Shown piece after piece: positions 42,638 through 51,645 of a stretch of DNA of 64,000 nt. Made by a program: the position numbers and the translations under genes. The notes under the pieces were generated by a model. It was not told the origin of the DNA. It ran no database searches and saw nothing but the letters and a program-made list of their open reading frames with translations. Source of the DNA: DUPQ01 sp964563155 (GTDB lineage: Bacteria; Bacillota; Clostridia; DUPQ01); the NCBI GenBank assembly GCA_964563155.1, contig CAZLVL010000001.1:1-64000 (forward strand). Reading direction: 5' to 3'. The first letter of the stretch is position 1; every line of letters starts with the position of its first letter.

Positions 42638-43312
42638 TTATATCTCCAAAAATATATTTTTTTCTTGCTCTATTTCAAATCTACTGTTTGTAAGCTCATT
42701 AATCTTATCAATTATATCTTGGGCTTTCAAGTCTTCCACCGCAAGCCGAACTGTCACCTTGTCAGTAAACTTAGTATCTAATATGGGGTGTTCTTCTAAT
42801 AATCTTTTAATCCTTTCAAAAATAGGGTATTCTACCTCTATTTTATATATGGCACAATATACTCTTTTTAAGATCTGGGCTTTTAATAACACCTCTTTTG
42901 CACTTTCAGTATAGGCCTTTATCAGCCCCCCTGTTCCTAAAAGGGTACCACCAAAATAGCGGACAACTATTATCATTACATTTTCCATATTTTCGTTTTT
43001 TAGCACTTCTAGAACCGGCAAGCCTGCTGTAGCAGAAGGTTCTCTATCATCAGAGTATTTTTGATAAAAGTTCTCCTTGTCCCTTATTAAGTAAGCATAG
43101 ACATGATGGGTCGCATCAGGATATTTCTTTTTTATAATATTAAGTTTTTCTTGAGCCTCTTCTTCAGATGTGACCTTAAAGGCATAAGAGATAAAGCGGG
43201 ATTTCTTTTCTACTATTTCCGCTCTTTCTTCTTCTTTAATTGTATAGGTATATTTATCGAGTTCCGGTTGAGCCAAACCCTCCACCCCTGTTCTTGCCAA
43301 TACTTGAAACAT
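42638..43312 (-). CDS. yigZ: YigZ/IMPACT family protein
   Basis: This protein of up to 224 residues contains the UPF0029/IMPACT domain: EIVEKKSRFISYAFKV, ATHHVYAYLI, DREPSATAGLPVLEVL and VVRYFGGTLLGTGGLIKAY. A ferredoxin-like C-terminal domain follows. The role is uncertain; homologues bind nucleic acids or ribosomes. The start is unclear. Homologues begin near the LDKYTYTIKEE segment, where the codon is CTC. The available ATG (43312), GTG (43285) or TTG (43276) would all lie inside dut, giving an overlap of 23-59 nt. Confidence 0.85.
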   Translation of the reverse strand: MFQVLARTGVEGLAQPELDKYTYTIKEEERAEIVEKKSRFISYAFKVTSEEEAQEKLNIIKKKYPDATHHVYAYLIRDKENFYQKYSDDREPSATAGLPVLEVLKNENMENVMIIVVRYFGGTLLGTGGLIKAYTESAKEVLLKAQILKRVYCAIYKIEVEYPIFERIKRLLEEHPILDTKFTDKVTVRLAVEDLKAQDIIDKINELTNSRFEIEQEKNIFLEI

Positions 43313-43736
43313 CTTCCACTTCTACAAATTCAACCAAAGAAATTGCTTGAACCACAATTTGTGCTATCCTATCTCCCTTTTTAATAAGGTAGGTGCCTTG
43401 TCTATTTTCTTTTTCCATAAGATCAAAGACTCCGTCATCTTCTATAGAGGTGTTGTGGATAATAACAGCAACTTCATCTCTGTAGCCTGAGTCTATGGTT
43501 CCTGGACTGTTGGCAACTCTCAATCTGGTTTTAAGTGAAAGACCACTTCTTGGCCTTATTTGCATTTCATAACCTGGAGGAATAGCAACCTTAATGCCTG
43601 TAGGCACTAAAGCTGTAGAATTAAGACCTATGGTCACATCTTGGCTAGCATATATGTCCATGCCTGCATCATTTGGTTTAGCATAGGAGGGAATAATTGC
43701 ATGAGGATTTACTTTTTCAATATGTATTTTTATCAT
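43254..43736 (-). CDS. dut: dUTP diphosphatase
   Basis: This 160-residue trimeric dUTPase hydrolyses dUTP to dUMP. The five motifs are readable: NDAGMDIYAS, RPRSGLSLKTRLRVANSPGT (in parts: RPRSGLS), DSGYRDEVAV, GDRIAQIVV, and the C-terminal GGGFGSTG lid. It has a short insert (SIEDDGVFDLMEKENRQG) before motif 4. The ATG overlaps the zapA stop by 4 nt. Confidence 0.96.
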   Translation of the reverse strand: MIKIHIEKVNPHAIIPSYAKPNDAGMDIYASQDVTIGLNSTALVPTGIKVAIPPGYEMQIRPRSGLSLKTRLRVANSPGTIDSGYRDEVAVIIHNTSIEDDGVFDLMEKENRQGTYLIKKGDRIAQIVVQAISLVEFVEVEDVSSIGKNRGGGFGSTGTR

Positions 43737-44113
43737 CTGAATTCGCTTTTCGCCCTATCCAAATCTTCACGAGTTTGAGCAAGAGTGCTTTTCAAACTCT
43801 CATTAGTCTGAGTAAGCTTACTTATCTTGGACTCTAGTATTCTAATATGGGACTGCTGATCTTTAAGCTTTTTTTCCATATCATCCATTAGAGCCTTTTG
43901 AGTGTTGGCTTGGTCTCTTTCTTTGAAATAGTCGTCTGAAATATTGATAGCAGTTAGTACTGCAGCCATGGAAGTGCTCATTTTAGGATTCTCTCTAATA
44001 ATGGCACACATTTTTTTGTCCACTGAGAGGGCTAGTTTTTCAATATATTCTTCTGCCTCATTTCCCTTGATTAAATATTCATTATTACAGATGTTTACTT
44101 TTGTAATTTTCAT
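43733..44113 (-). CDS. zapA: cell division protein ZapA
   Basis: This protein of 126 residues starts at 44113 (MKITKVNI), 6 nt after GGAG. It carries the ZapA N-terminal domain (CNNEYLIKGNEAEEYIEKLA) and a C-terminal coiled coil (about 70-126). ZapA bundles FtsZ filaments at the division site. It is the first gene of the zapA-dut-yigZ-yebC run, with dut overlapping by 4 nt. Confidence 0.88.
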   Translation of the reverse strand: MKITKVNICNNEYLIKGNEAEEYIEKLALSVDKKMCAIIRENPKMSTSMAAVLTAINISDDYFKERDQANTQKALMDDMEKKLKDQQSHIRILESKISKLTQTNESLKSTLAQTREDLDRAKSEFR

Positions 44114-44170
44114 GAGATTCTCCATTTGTCTTTTAGCACTATCAGTATATATTATTAGAGTCTCTTTTGC

Positions 44171-44201
44171 AAAAAAAAGGCCCCTTTTAAAGCCTTTTTT
44201 T
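44171..44201 (-). terminator. bidirectional terminator downstream of nrdG
   Basis: A stem of A-run plus GGC with GCC plus T-run (about 10 bp, 10-nt loop) lies between nrdG and zapA. On the minus strand it would end the nrdDG transcript. Confidence 0.75.
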
Positions 44202-44259
44202 ATAACTACCTTATCTGTATTTTATTACCCTTTTGTGCCTACTTTTAGAGTAGCATCAT

Positions 44260-44781
44260 TTAAATATTTTGATTTGATTCATCATAAATGCTTAAAACAA
44301 GTCTACCTTCTTGCAAAGATTGTTGTACATCAATAATTCTTTGGTTTTTCGACCCCTTATACCTTAATCTGGTATCCTTTTCTTCTATAACAAACTTACC
44401 ATCTACTAAGACATCTAATTCTTCTAAAAGCTTTCTCTTTTTAGGGCTTTTTAGAATTTGCTCGTAAGTATAGCCAGAAAAAGACCAAACATCCATACCT
44501 CTTTTTTTAGCAGCCTGTGCTATGGGTACCAACTCTAAGGGCTGCAAAAAAGGTTCACCTCCAGACAAAGTGATCCCTCTTTGCATTTTAGCCTGATTTA
44601 TGTAGTCAATTACATTGTCTATATCTTCTAAATAGCCTGCCTTTAGGTCATGGGTTTCAGGATTATGGCATTCTTTACAGTTATGGACACATCCTTGCGT
44701 CCAAACCACTATGCGTAATCCTGGCCCATCTACAGTACTATCTTTACTACATTTATATGCAAGTCTAATTTTCTTCAACAT
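44260..44781 (-). CDS. nrdG: anaerobic ribonucleoside-triphosphate reductase activating protein
   Basis: This 173-residue radical-SAM enzyme generates the glycyl radical on NrdD. The CX3CX2C cluster motif lies at Cys31, 35 and 38 (GCVHNCKECHNPETHD). DGPGLR and LSGGEPFLQPLELV (SAM-binding region) support it. It overlaps nrdD by 17 nt, so translation is coupled. The length is normal. Confidence 0.96.
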   Translation of the reverse strand: MLKKIRLAYKCSKDSTVDGPGLRIVVWTQGCVHNCKECHNPETHDLKAGYLEDIDNVIDYINQAKMQRGITLSGGEPFLQPLELVPIAQAAKKRGMDVWSFSGYTYEQILKSPKKRKLLEELDVLVDGKFVIEEKDTRLRYKGSKNQRIIDVQQSLQEGRLVLSIYDESNQNI

Positions 44782-47119
44782 GCTTTACTCTATCTCTTTC
44801 TTCAGCAGCCTTAGAATCATTAAAGTTATTCAAGGTACCTACTAGATAACCTGTTATACGTCTAATTCTTTCATAGCGCATTTTACCCTCTATTTCAGAT
44901 CTCTTACAGTGGGGACAAATGTCACCTTCAATTACGCCAGTGTAGCCACAAATGGGATCTCTATCCACAGGATGGTTAACACTGCCATAGCCCATACCAG
45001 CTTCTTTCATAAATCTTACTATGTCTTCAAAAGCTTCTGGATTTTTCAAAGGATCTCCGTCCATTTCTATGTATGAAATGTGGCCTGCATTTGTTAAGGC
45101 ATGGTAGGGAGCTTCTTTTTGCAATTTATCATAGGCAGATATCTTGTAATATACTGGAACGTGGAAAGAGTTTGTATAGTAATCTCTGTCTGTGATTCCT
45201 TCAATCTCTCCAAATACCTTTTTATCTATAGCTGTAAATCTTCCAGACAAACCTTCTGCAGGTGTAGCAATTAAAGAAAAGTTAAGCTTGTATTCATTCA
45301 TGTATTGGTCGCATTTATCTCTCATAAAGCCAATTATTTTTAAACCTAACTTTTGAGCTCTTTCACTTTCTCCATGATGCTCTCCAATTAAGGCTTTTAG
45401 GGTTTCAGCTAAACCGATAAATCCTATGGTTAAGGTTCCTTGCTTTACTACTTCTTCTAAAGTGTCTTCCCAACCTAAATTTTCAGACCCTCTCCAAACT
45501 CCTTGGCCCATTAAGAAGGGGAAGTTTTTAACCTTTTTACTACCTTGAACAACCATACGCTCTAAAAGTTGTTCTTTAACAGCTTCAATTTTTTCTTCTA
45601 ACTCTTTAAAGAAGGCATCTTCATTGAATTTTCCAGTTAAGGCTATACCATGTTTTAGACCTATTCTAGGTAGGTTAACAGAGGTAAAAGAAATGTTTCC
45701 TCTACGAGAGGCTGTTTCTTCTCCCACAATATTACCTAGTACTCTGGTTCTACAACCCATATATGTAACCTCTGTATCTGGATTTCCAGGCTTGTAGTAT
45801 TGTAGGTTAAAAGGTGCATCTATAAAGGAGAAGTTAGGGAAAAGTCTTTTTGCAGAAACCCGACAAGCTAATTTGAAAAGATCATAGTTGGGATCTTCTT
45901 CATTAAAGTTAACTCCCTCTTTAACTTTAAAGATTAAAATTGGAAATATTGGGGTTTCTCCATGACCAAGACCAGCCTCTTGAGCAAGAAGAAGGTTTCT
46001 TGTTATCATTCTACCTTCAGAAGACACATCGGTACCAAAGTTTACACTGGAAAAAGGTACCTGAGCCCCTGCTCTAGAGTGCATGGTATTTAAATTATGT
46101 ACAAAGCCTTCCATGGCTTGAAAGGTTCTTTTTTCAGTTTCTGCTAAAGCTTCTTTGTAGGCAAACTTATTCATTTTATCAGCTTGCTCTTCTGTTATAA
46201 AGGCTTTTTCTATTAGGAATTTTTTAAACTTGCCTAAAAACTCACTGTGCATATCAATCTTAGGATAAAGACTAGATTTCTTTTCAAACTCCTTTATATC
46301 CTCTGTAAGATCTAGGTTTTCATCAACCAGCATCTTAATGCTTTTTACAATGTTTTCCCTATAGGTTCTTCTAAAGGTTTTTGCAACTCCGTCTGCTAAG
46401 TAGTAGTCAAAAGCCGGGATACTTTGTCCGCCGTGTTGATCATTTTGATTACTCTGAATAGCAATGGCTGCTAAAGCTGCATATGACCCTATATCTTGAG
46501 GCTCTCTAAGGTGACCATGACCGGTGGAAAAACCCTTGGCAAAAAGTCTGGACAAATCTATTTGACAACAGGTGAGAGTTCCCATGTTATAAAAGTCCAT
46601 ATCGTGAATATGGATTTCTCCTGATTCATGCAACTTTGTATGTTTAGGATTTAAAAGATTGGTTTTACAAAACTCCTTAGACACAGTAGACCCATATTGC
46701 AACATGGTTCCCATGGCAGTATTTCCATCTATATTTGCATTTTCTCTTTTTAAGTTACTATCATCAGCTTCATGAAATGTAATCTCCTCAATTGATTTCA
46801 TAAGCCTTGTTTTCATGGAGCGGGCCTTGCTTCTTTCTTCTCTGTAAAGTATGTACTTTTCAGAAGTTTTTGCATGTCCTTGCTCAATTAGCACCTTAAC
46901 CACTGCATCTTGCACATCTTCCACTGTTGGAGTTGTGTTTATATACCTTCTGTTTAGAAGTTGTATAACGTGATCTGTTAATTCTTCTGCTATAGTAAAA
47001 TCAGCTTTACTATTCTCCTCTTTAGCAACAGCTTCAGCCGCTAAAAAAATTGCTCTTGTTATTCTAAGGGGTGAAAAACTTTCTTGGCGCCCATCGCGTT
47101 TAGTAATTGTGGTAATCAT
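44765..47119 (-). CDS. nrdD: anaerobic (class III) ribonucleoside-triphosphate reductase
   Basis: This 784-residue enzyme reduces ribonucleoside triphosphates to deoxyribonucleotides without oxygen. An ATP-cone domain occupies about 1-95 (TITKRDGRQESFSPLRITRA), followed by the ten-stranded catalytic barrel. Near the C-terminus are a zinc site (ICGYTG ... CPHCKR) and the glycyl-radical loop RRITGYLVGT, with the radical Gly near 757. The ATP cone implies allosteric dATP/ATP control. Upstream are a TTGCAA/TATACT promoter and two NrdR boxes, so repression by NrdR is likely, although nrdR itself is not in this window. Confidence 0.97.
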   Translation of the reverse strand: MITTITKRDGRQESFSPLRITRAIFLAAEAVAKEENSKADFTIAEELTDHVIQLLNRRYINTTPTVEDVQDAVVKVLIEQGHAKTSEKYILYREERSKARSMKTRLMKSIEEITFHEADDSNLKRENANIDGNTAMGTMLQYGSTVSKEFCKTNLLNPKHTKLHESGEIHIHDMDFYNMGTLTCCQIDLSRLFAKGFSTGHGHLREPQDIGSYAALAAIAIQSNQNDQHGGQSIPAFDYYLADGVAKTFRRTYRENIVKSIKMLVDENLDLTEDIKEFEKKSSLYPKIDMHSEFLGKFKKFLIEKAFITEEQADKMNKFAYKEALAETEKRTFQAMEGFVHNLNTMHSRAGAQVPFSSVNFGTDVSSEGRMITRNLLLAQEAGLGHGETPIFPILIFKVKEGVNFNEEDPNYDLFKLACRVSAKRLFPNFSFIDAPFNLQYYKPGNPDTEVTYMGCRTRVLGNIVGEETASRRGNISFTSVNLPRIGLKHGIALTGKFNEDAFFKELEEKIEAVKEQLLERMVVQGSKKVKNFPFLMGQGVWRGSENLGWEDTLEEVVKQGTLTIGFIGLAETLKALIGEHHGESERAQKLGLKIIGFMRDKCDQYMNEYKLNFSLIATPAEGLSGRFTAIDKKVFGEIEGITDRDYYTNSFHVPVYYKISAYDKLQKEAPYHALTNAGHISYIEMDGDPLKNPEAFEDIVRFMKEAGMGYGSVNHPVDRDPICGYTGVIEGDICPHCKRSEIEGKMRYERIRRITGYLVGTLNNFNDSKAAEERDRVKHVEEN

Positions 47120-47126
47120 ATAACTC

Positions 47127-47142
47127 TCCCTATATATTGTGT
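47127..47142 (-). promoter_or_regulatory. NrdR box 1 (proximal)
   Basis: The minus strand reads ACACAATATATAGGGA, which matches about 13 of 16 positions of the known NrdR-box pattern (acaCwAtATaTwGtgt). It lies between the transcription start and the SD of nrdD. Confidence 0.7.
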
Positions 47143-47158
47143 TTAAAAAGATAGGTTA

Positions 47159-47174
47159 ACACAACCTATAGTAT
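47159..47174 (-). promoter_or_regulatory. NrdR box 2 (distal)
   Basis: The minus strand reads ATACTATAGGTTGTGT, again about 13 of 16 matches. Exactly 16 bp separate it from box 1, the spacing usual for paired NrdR boxes (32 bp centre to centre, three helical turns). It covers the expected transcription start. Confidence 0.68.
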
Positions 47175-47176
47175 GT

Positions 47177-47205
47177 AGTATAAGCAGGTCTTATTTTATT
47201 TGCAA
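47177..47205 (-). promoter_or_regulatory. promoter of nrdDG
   Basis: On the minus strand, TTGCAA (47200-47205), 17 bp and TATACT (47177-47182), directly upstream of NrdR box 2. Confidence 0.65.
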
Positions 47206-47259
47206 TAGATATTTGAAAAGTTTTTTAATAAATTATGTTTTTTTGAAAATTTGTAAACA

Positions 47260-48102
47260 TTACTTTTTATTTAATTGAATAAAGGCCTTTGCTAGATTCT
47301 TAAAATCCTCTACACTAAGCTGTTGTGCTCTTGCATCCGGTCTAATTTTAAGCTCTTCTAAGAGTTTTTCCACATCCTCTCTTTGTACATGAGGATATAT
47401 GGAAGCAGATAGGCAATTGGATAGTTTTTTTCTTTTGTTGGCAAATCCAGTTTTCACAATAGCAAATAGCAGGCTTTCTACTTCTGCATCCAAAAGATCT
47501 TTTCTTTTAACAAATTTCACAACACTGCTAGTAACCTGGGGTGATGGAATAAAGTCATGAGAAGAAACATCTAGCACATGGGATAAGTCATATTTATATC
47601 TGGCTAGGGTGGTTAAGATGCCTCCAGCTTGATCTGTTTTGCCTCTTAAAAGCCTATCAGCCACCTCTTTTTGTGTCATAAAAACCATTAAGTCAGGGGC
47701 TTCTTCTAGCTGGATAAATCTCATAATAATTGGACTGGTTATATAATAGGGAAGATTGGACACTACCTTATTAATCTTTTCTTCCTTTAAAAAATCCTTT
47801 AACTTAAACTTTAAAATATCACCCTCTATTATGGAGATATTATCAAGTTTGTTTTCTTCAAGCTTTTCTTCTAAATAGGAGACTAATTTCTTGTCCTTTT
47901 CTATAGCAAAAACCCGCTTGCAAGTCTGGTTCATAAAAAAGGTTAAAGACCCTGTACCTGGTCCTACTTCTAGTAGTATATCTTCTTTGTCTAATTCCAA
48001 AGCATCTACAATATCCAAAACAACCTTTTTATTTATTAAAAAATTTTGTCCTAAATCCTTATTAGCTTCTATATCCTTTGGTAAGGGAATTAGATTGGTC
48101 AT
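47260..48102 (-). CDS. rsmA: 16S rRNA (adenine1518/1519-N6)-dimethyltransferase
   Basis: This 280-residue enzyme (KsgA) dimethylates two adenines in the 3' hairpin of 16S rRNA. NKDLGQNFLINKKVV, the SAM loop LLEVGPGTGSLT, EKDKKLVSYL and the catalytic NLPYYITSPI motif are clear. It overlaps tatD by 4 nt. The rnmV gene that often sits between tatD and rsmA is missing. Confidence 0.96.
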   Translation of the reverse strand: MTNLIPLPKDIEANKDLGQNFLINKKVVLDIVDALELDKEDILLEVGPGTGSLTFFMNQTCKRVFAIEKDKKLVSYLEEKLEENKLDNISIIEGDILKFKLKDFLKEEKINKVVSNLPYYITSPIIMRFIQLEEAPDLMVFMTQKEVADRLLRGKTDQAGGILTTLARYKYDLSHVLDVSSHDFIPSPQVTSSVVKFVKRKDLLDAEVESLLFAIVKTGFANKRKKLSNCLSASIYPHVQREDVEKLLEELKIRPDARAQQLSVEDFKNLAKAFIQLNKK

Positions 48103-48896
48103 TGGCTTTTCTCCAATTCTTTTTTAAAGGGCCTAGCTTTTTCAAATAAATTAAAAGAATTTTCCCATATGGCATTTATCAAGGTCTCATAACTTACATT
48201 TTTAACCTCTGCCATTTTTCTACCTATATACTCTAAATTCTTAGGTTCATTTCTTCTTCCCCTAAAAGGTTCAGGGGTTAGATATGGGCTGTCTGTCTCA
48301 ATTAAAAGTCTATCTAGGGGAACTGCCTCTAGAGCTTCTATGGTTTTTCTAGCATTTTTAAAGGTTATTACCCCTGCAAAAGAAATATATAAACCTAGAT
48401 TAACCAAGATTTTTGCACTTTCTCCACTGCCAGAGTAACAATGCATAACCCCTTTAATCTTGCCCTCAAAACCTTTTAAGGTATCTATGGTATCTTTATG
48501 GGCCTCTCTATCATGAACAATGATTGGTAGGTCTAAATTAAGAGCTAAATCAATCTGTTGCAAAAAAGCTCTCATTTGACTATCTCTATCAGAAAAGTCG
48601 TAATAATAGTCAAGACCAATCTCTCCTATGGCTAGGGTCTTGTTATCCCTTGCCAGCTTTTCTAAATCATAGAGATCTTGGTCTTTAAAATCTTTTGCAT
48701 TGTGAGGATGTACTCCCACTGCAGAAAAGACTCTAGGATGTTTTTTTGAAAGCTCTATAGCTCCAAAAGAAGATGTCATGTCATCTGAAACATTGAGAAG
48801 GGCAGAAACACCCTTCTCATAAGCTCTTTTTAAAACTTCATCCCTATCTTCATCATATTTATGGGACAAAATATGTGCATGACTTTCAAATATCAT
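48099..48896 (-). CDS. tatD: TatD family metal-dependent hydrolase (DNase)
   Basis: This 265-residue TIM-barrel amidohydrolase has the metal-binding SHAHI at the start, GEIGLDYYYDFS, VHDREAHKD, GVMHCYSGSG and ETDSPYLTPEPFRG. TatD proteins are 3'-5' exonucleases or deoxyribonucleases of uncertain biological role. It lies 1 nt from the transketolase C-terminal subunit gene and overlaps rsmA. Confidence 0.95.
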   Translation of the reverse strand: MIFESHAHILSHKYDEDRDEVLKRAYEKGVSALLNVSDDMTSSFGAIELSKKHPRVFSAVGVHPHNAKDFKDQDLYDLEKLARDNKTLAIGEIGLDYYYDFSDRDSQMRAFLQQIDLALNLDLPIIVHDREAHKDTIDTLKGFEGKIKGVMHCYSGSGESAKILVNLGLYISFAGVITFKNARKTIEALEAVPLDRLLIETDSPYLTPEPFRGRRNEPKNLEYIGRKMAEVKNVSYETLINAIWENSFNLFEKARPFKKELEKSQ

Positions 48897-48897
48897 C

Positions 48898-49830
48898 TTA
48901 CTTCTTTCTTGCTAAAACCGCCTTAGCTTTTTTAACTATGTTTTCAGGGGTTAGTCCATACATTTGCAAAAGATCAGCTGGCTTACCAGACTTACCAAAC
49001 TTATCTTCCACTCCCACTCTTTCTAAAGGAGCAGGATAATTTTCTGAAAGCACTTCACTAACAGCAGAACCTAAACCACCAATAATATTGTGTTCTTCTG
49101 CTGTAACCAAGGCTCCAGTTTCTTTAGCTGCCTTTATTAAAATATCCTTATCAATAGGTTTTAGGGTGTGGATATTAATAACTCTTGCAGATATACCCTC
49201 TTTTGCTAAAAGGTCTTTTGCATCTAGGGCAGACTTTACCATTAAACCTGTGGCTACTATGGTTAAATCCTTACCATCTGCTAATTCAACTCCCTTACCT
49301 ATTTCAAATTTATAGTCTTCTTTATTTACATTATCTACAGGTAGTCTACCCAATCTTAAATAAACAGGACCCTTGTAATCAATAATGGCTTTTACAGCTT
49401 GTCTTGTTTCATTGGCATCAACTGGTTGAATAACAATAAGATTAGGAATTGCTCTCATAACCGCTAAATCTTCAATAGCTTGGTGGGTGGCTCCATCTTC
49501 TCCTACAGAAATACCTGCATGAGTTGCAGCAATTTTCACATTAAGTGCTGGGTAACAAACTGAATTTCTAATTTGCTCTGCAGCCCTTATTGCTGCAAAG
49601 ATAGCAAAGGATGAAGCAAATACTGTTTTACCACAGGTAGCCATTCCCGCTGCAGAAGAAATCATATTAGCTTCTGCTATTCCTGTATTAAAAAATCTTT
49701 CAGGATAAGCATCTTTAAAAAACTTGGTCATTGTAGAACCAGAAAGGTCTGCATCTACCACTACTATATTTTTGTCACTACCGAATTCTGCTAAAGCTTC
49801 TCCGTAAGCTAATCTTGTCGCTTTTTTCAT
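48898..49830 (-). CDS. transketolase, C-terminal subunit
   Basis: This 310-residue protein is the pyrimidine-binding and C-terminal half of a split transketolase. ADLSGSTMTKFFKDAYPERF, FNTGIAEANMISSAAGMA, HAGISVGEDGATHQAIEDLA and VTAEEHNIIGGLGSAV show the family. With the N-terminal subunit it forms the thiamine-diphosphate enzyme of the pentose phosphate pathway. The two genes are separated by 1 nt. Split forms are common in Clostridia and archaea. The alternative is a DXP-synthase-like enzyme, which I consider less likely. Confidence 0.93.
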   Translation of the reverse strand: MKKATRLAYGEALAEFGSDKNIVVVDADLSGSTMTKFFKDAYPERFFNTGIAEANMISSAAGMATCGKTVFASSFAIFAAIRAAEQIRNSVCYPALNVKIAATHAGISVGEDGATHQAIEDLAVMRAIPNLIVIQPVDANETRQAVKAIIDYKGPVYLRLGRLPVDNVNKEDYKFEIGKGVELADGKDLTIVATGLMVKSALDAKDLLAKEGISARVINIHTLKPIDKDILIKAAKETGALVTAEEHNIIGGLGSAVSEVLSENYPAPLERVGVEDKFGKSGKPADLLQMYGLTPENIVKKAKAVLARKK

Positions 49831-49831
49831 C

Positions 49832-50674
49832 TTACACCTCCAAGCCTTTTATATATGCTTCGATTTCAGCTATGGCCTTATCTCTAAGAGCCTGGTCTGG
49901 AGCTTTTCCATGCCAGCCATATTCATTTTCCATATAGGAAACTCCCTTACCCTTAATGGTTTCTGCCACTATCATGGTAGGCTTTCCCTTTATGGTTTTT
50001 GCTTTTTCTATAGCTTTATCTACTTCTTCTAAATCATGTCCATCCACTTGAATAACTTCCCAACCAAAGGCTTTGAACTTATCTACAACAGGCTCTGGTG
50101 ACATAATGTCTTTTATATCTCCATCAATTTGCAGACCATTGTGGTCTAAAAAGGCGGTTAAATTGTCTAATTTATAGTGGGCTGCATACATCATGGCTTC
50201 CCAAACCTGACCTTCTTGAATTTCACCATCACCTAAAATGGAATAAACCCTATAATCCTTCTTATCTAGTTTACCCATTTGAGCTATTCCACAGGCTGCA
50301 CAAATTCCTTGTCCTAAAGACCCTGTTGTCATATCTACCCCTGGAACATCCTTTAAGGAAGGATGGCCTTCAAGGTAACTATCCGCTTGTCTAAATGTAG
50401 TTAAGTCTTCTTTGGGGAAAAATCCCTTTTCTGCCAATACCGCATACAAGACTGGAGTGGCATGTCCTTTGGACATAACAAATCTGTCTCTATCTGGATT
50501 TTTAGGATTCTTAGGATCCACATTCATATGTTTGTAATACAAGAGAGTCATAATATCCGCACAGGATAAAGATCCGCCAGGATGTCCACTTCCGGCTGAA
50601 AAAACAGCTTCAATAATGCTTTTTCTAATTTCAGCAGCTGTTCTTTTTAATGATAGTAATTCTTTTTGATTCAT
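49832..50674 (-). CDS. transketolase, N-terminal subunit
   Basis: This 280-residue protein is the thiamine-diphosphate-binding half. SAGSGHPGGSLSCADIMTLLY, RDRFVMSKGHATPVLYAVLA and the ThDP motif GDGEIQEGQVWEAMMYAAHY (with Asn in KLDN) are intact. It pairs with the C-terminal subunit encoded directly downstream. It is the first gene of a run that continues to tatD and rsmA. Confidence 0.94.
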   Translation of the reverse strand: MNQKELLSLKRTAAEIRKSIIEAVFSAGSGHPGGSLSCADIMTLLYYKHMNVDPKNPKNPDRDRFVMSKGHATPVLYAVLAEKGFFPKEDLTTFRQADSYLEGHPSLKDVPGVDMTTGSLGQGICAACGIAQMGKLDKKDYRVYSILGDGEIQEGQVWEAMMYAAHYKLDNLTAFLDHNGLQIDGDIKDIMSPEPVVDKFKAFGWEVIQVDGHDLEEVDKAIEKAKTIKGKPTMIVAETIKGKGVSYMENEYGWHGKAPDQALRDKAIAEIEAYIKGLEV

Positions 50675-50736
50675 TAAAGGCTCCTTTTTTCAACATTGAT
50701 ACTTATAGATAAAATAATCTAAATAATTATATCATC

Positions 50737-51645
50737 TCACAGGTCTTTGTCAAAGGCTCCAAAGCCCTCTCCTAAGACTTGGTGAGCTGTAGTTATAATC
50801 ATAAAAGCTTTATCATCTTTTTCTTTTACCAGTTTTTTAAGAGCTGGTAATTGCCTATTTTTTACTACACAAAAGAGGGTTTCTCTATCTTTTTTAAGGT
50901 ACATTCCCCTACCATAAAAACCAGTTACTCCTCTTCCTAGTTTTTCTATAATCAAATCTGCCATTTCTTCACTTTTTTCGGTCATGATGTATACTGCTTT
51001 TGCAAAGTTAACTCCGTCTAAGATAAAGTCAATAACCTTCATAGAAACAAATATGGCAAAGATTGAATACATGACTAGAAGGAAGTTCCTAAACACAATT
51101 AAGGACATTACCACAGATATGATGTCAAACATAAACATTAAGGTTCCCATACTCAAGTGTATGCCTTTTTTTCTTAATATTTCAGCAAATAAGTCTGAAC
51201 CTCCAGTACAGGAGTTTCTTGTAAAAACTAAACCTAATCCTAAACCCATAAGTGCTCCACCAAAAAGACAAAAGAGTAAAAGATCAGGTATTGCATTACT
51301 TTCTATGTGAATGTGTTCTGCAATCTTGTTTAACCAAGAAGCAGTTAAGTCAATTGCAATAGTATAGCCTAAGGTGGCAAAAAGAGTTCTTATCATGAAT
51401 CTCTTCCCTATAACTTTTATCCCAGCTATAAAAAGTGGAAGGTTTAAAAGAATAATCAAAACCCCTAAGGGCACTTTTTCCTTGAAGATATAAAAAAGAA
51501 CTGTGGCAATACCAGACACTCCTCCTGAGTGAATTTTAAAGGGAACTAAAAACACATTTACAGCTATTGCTGATATAAATACCCCAAAGGTCATTACTAG
51601 ATAGTCAAAAATCTTAGTCCATATGTCTGGTGCCTTAGTTTTCAT
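50737..51645 (-). CDS. YitT family membrane protein (DUF161 and DUF2179)
   Basis: This 302-residue protein has about five membrane helices (residues 10-215, containing two DUF161-like repeats; VPFKIHSGGVSGIATVLFY). A cytoplasmic DUF2179 domain (about 220-295) includes ILGRGVTGFYGRGMYLKKDRE-type sequence and FCVVKNRQLPALKKLVKEKD. The function is not established. The ATG overlaps the TPR gene stop by 4 nt. Confidence 0.92.
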   Translation of the reverse strand: MKTKAPDIWTKIFDYLVMTFGVFISAIAVNVFLVPFKIHSGGVSGIATVLFYIFKEKVPLGVLIILLNLPLFIAGIKVIGKRFMIRTLFATLGYTIAIDLTASWLNKIAEHIHIESNAIPDLLLFCLFGGALMGLGLGLVFTRNSCTGGSDLFAEILRKKGIHLSMGTLMFMFDIISVVMSLIVFRNFLLVMYSIFAIFVSMKVIDFILDGVNFAKAVYIMTEKSEEMADLIIEKLGRGVTGFYGRGMYLKKDRETLFCVVKNRQLPALKKLVKEKDDKAFMIITTAHQVLGEGFGAFDKDL

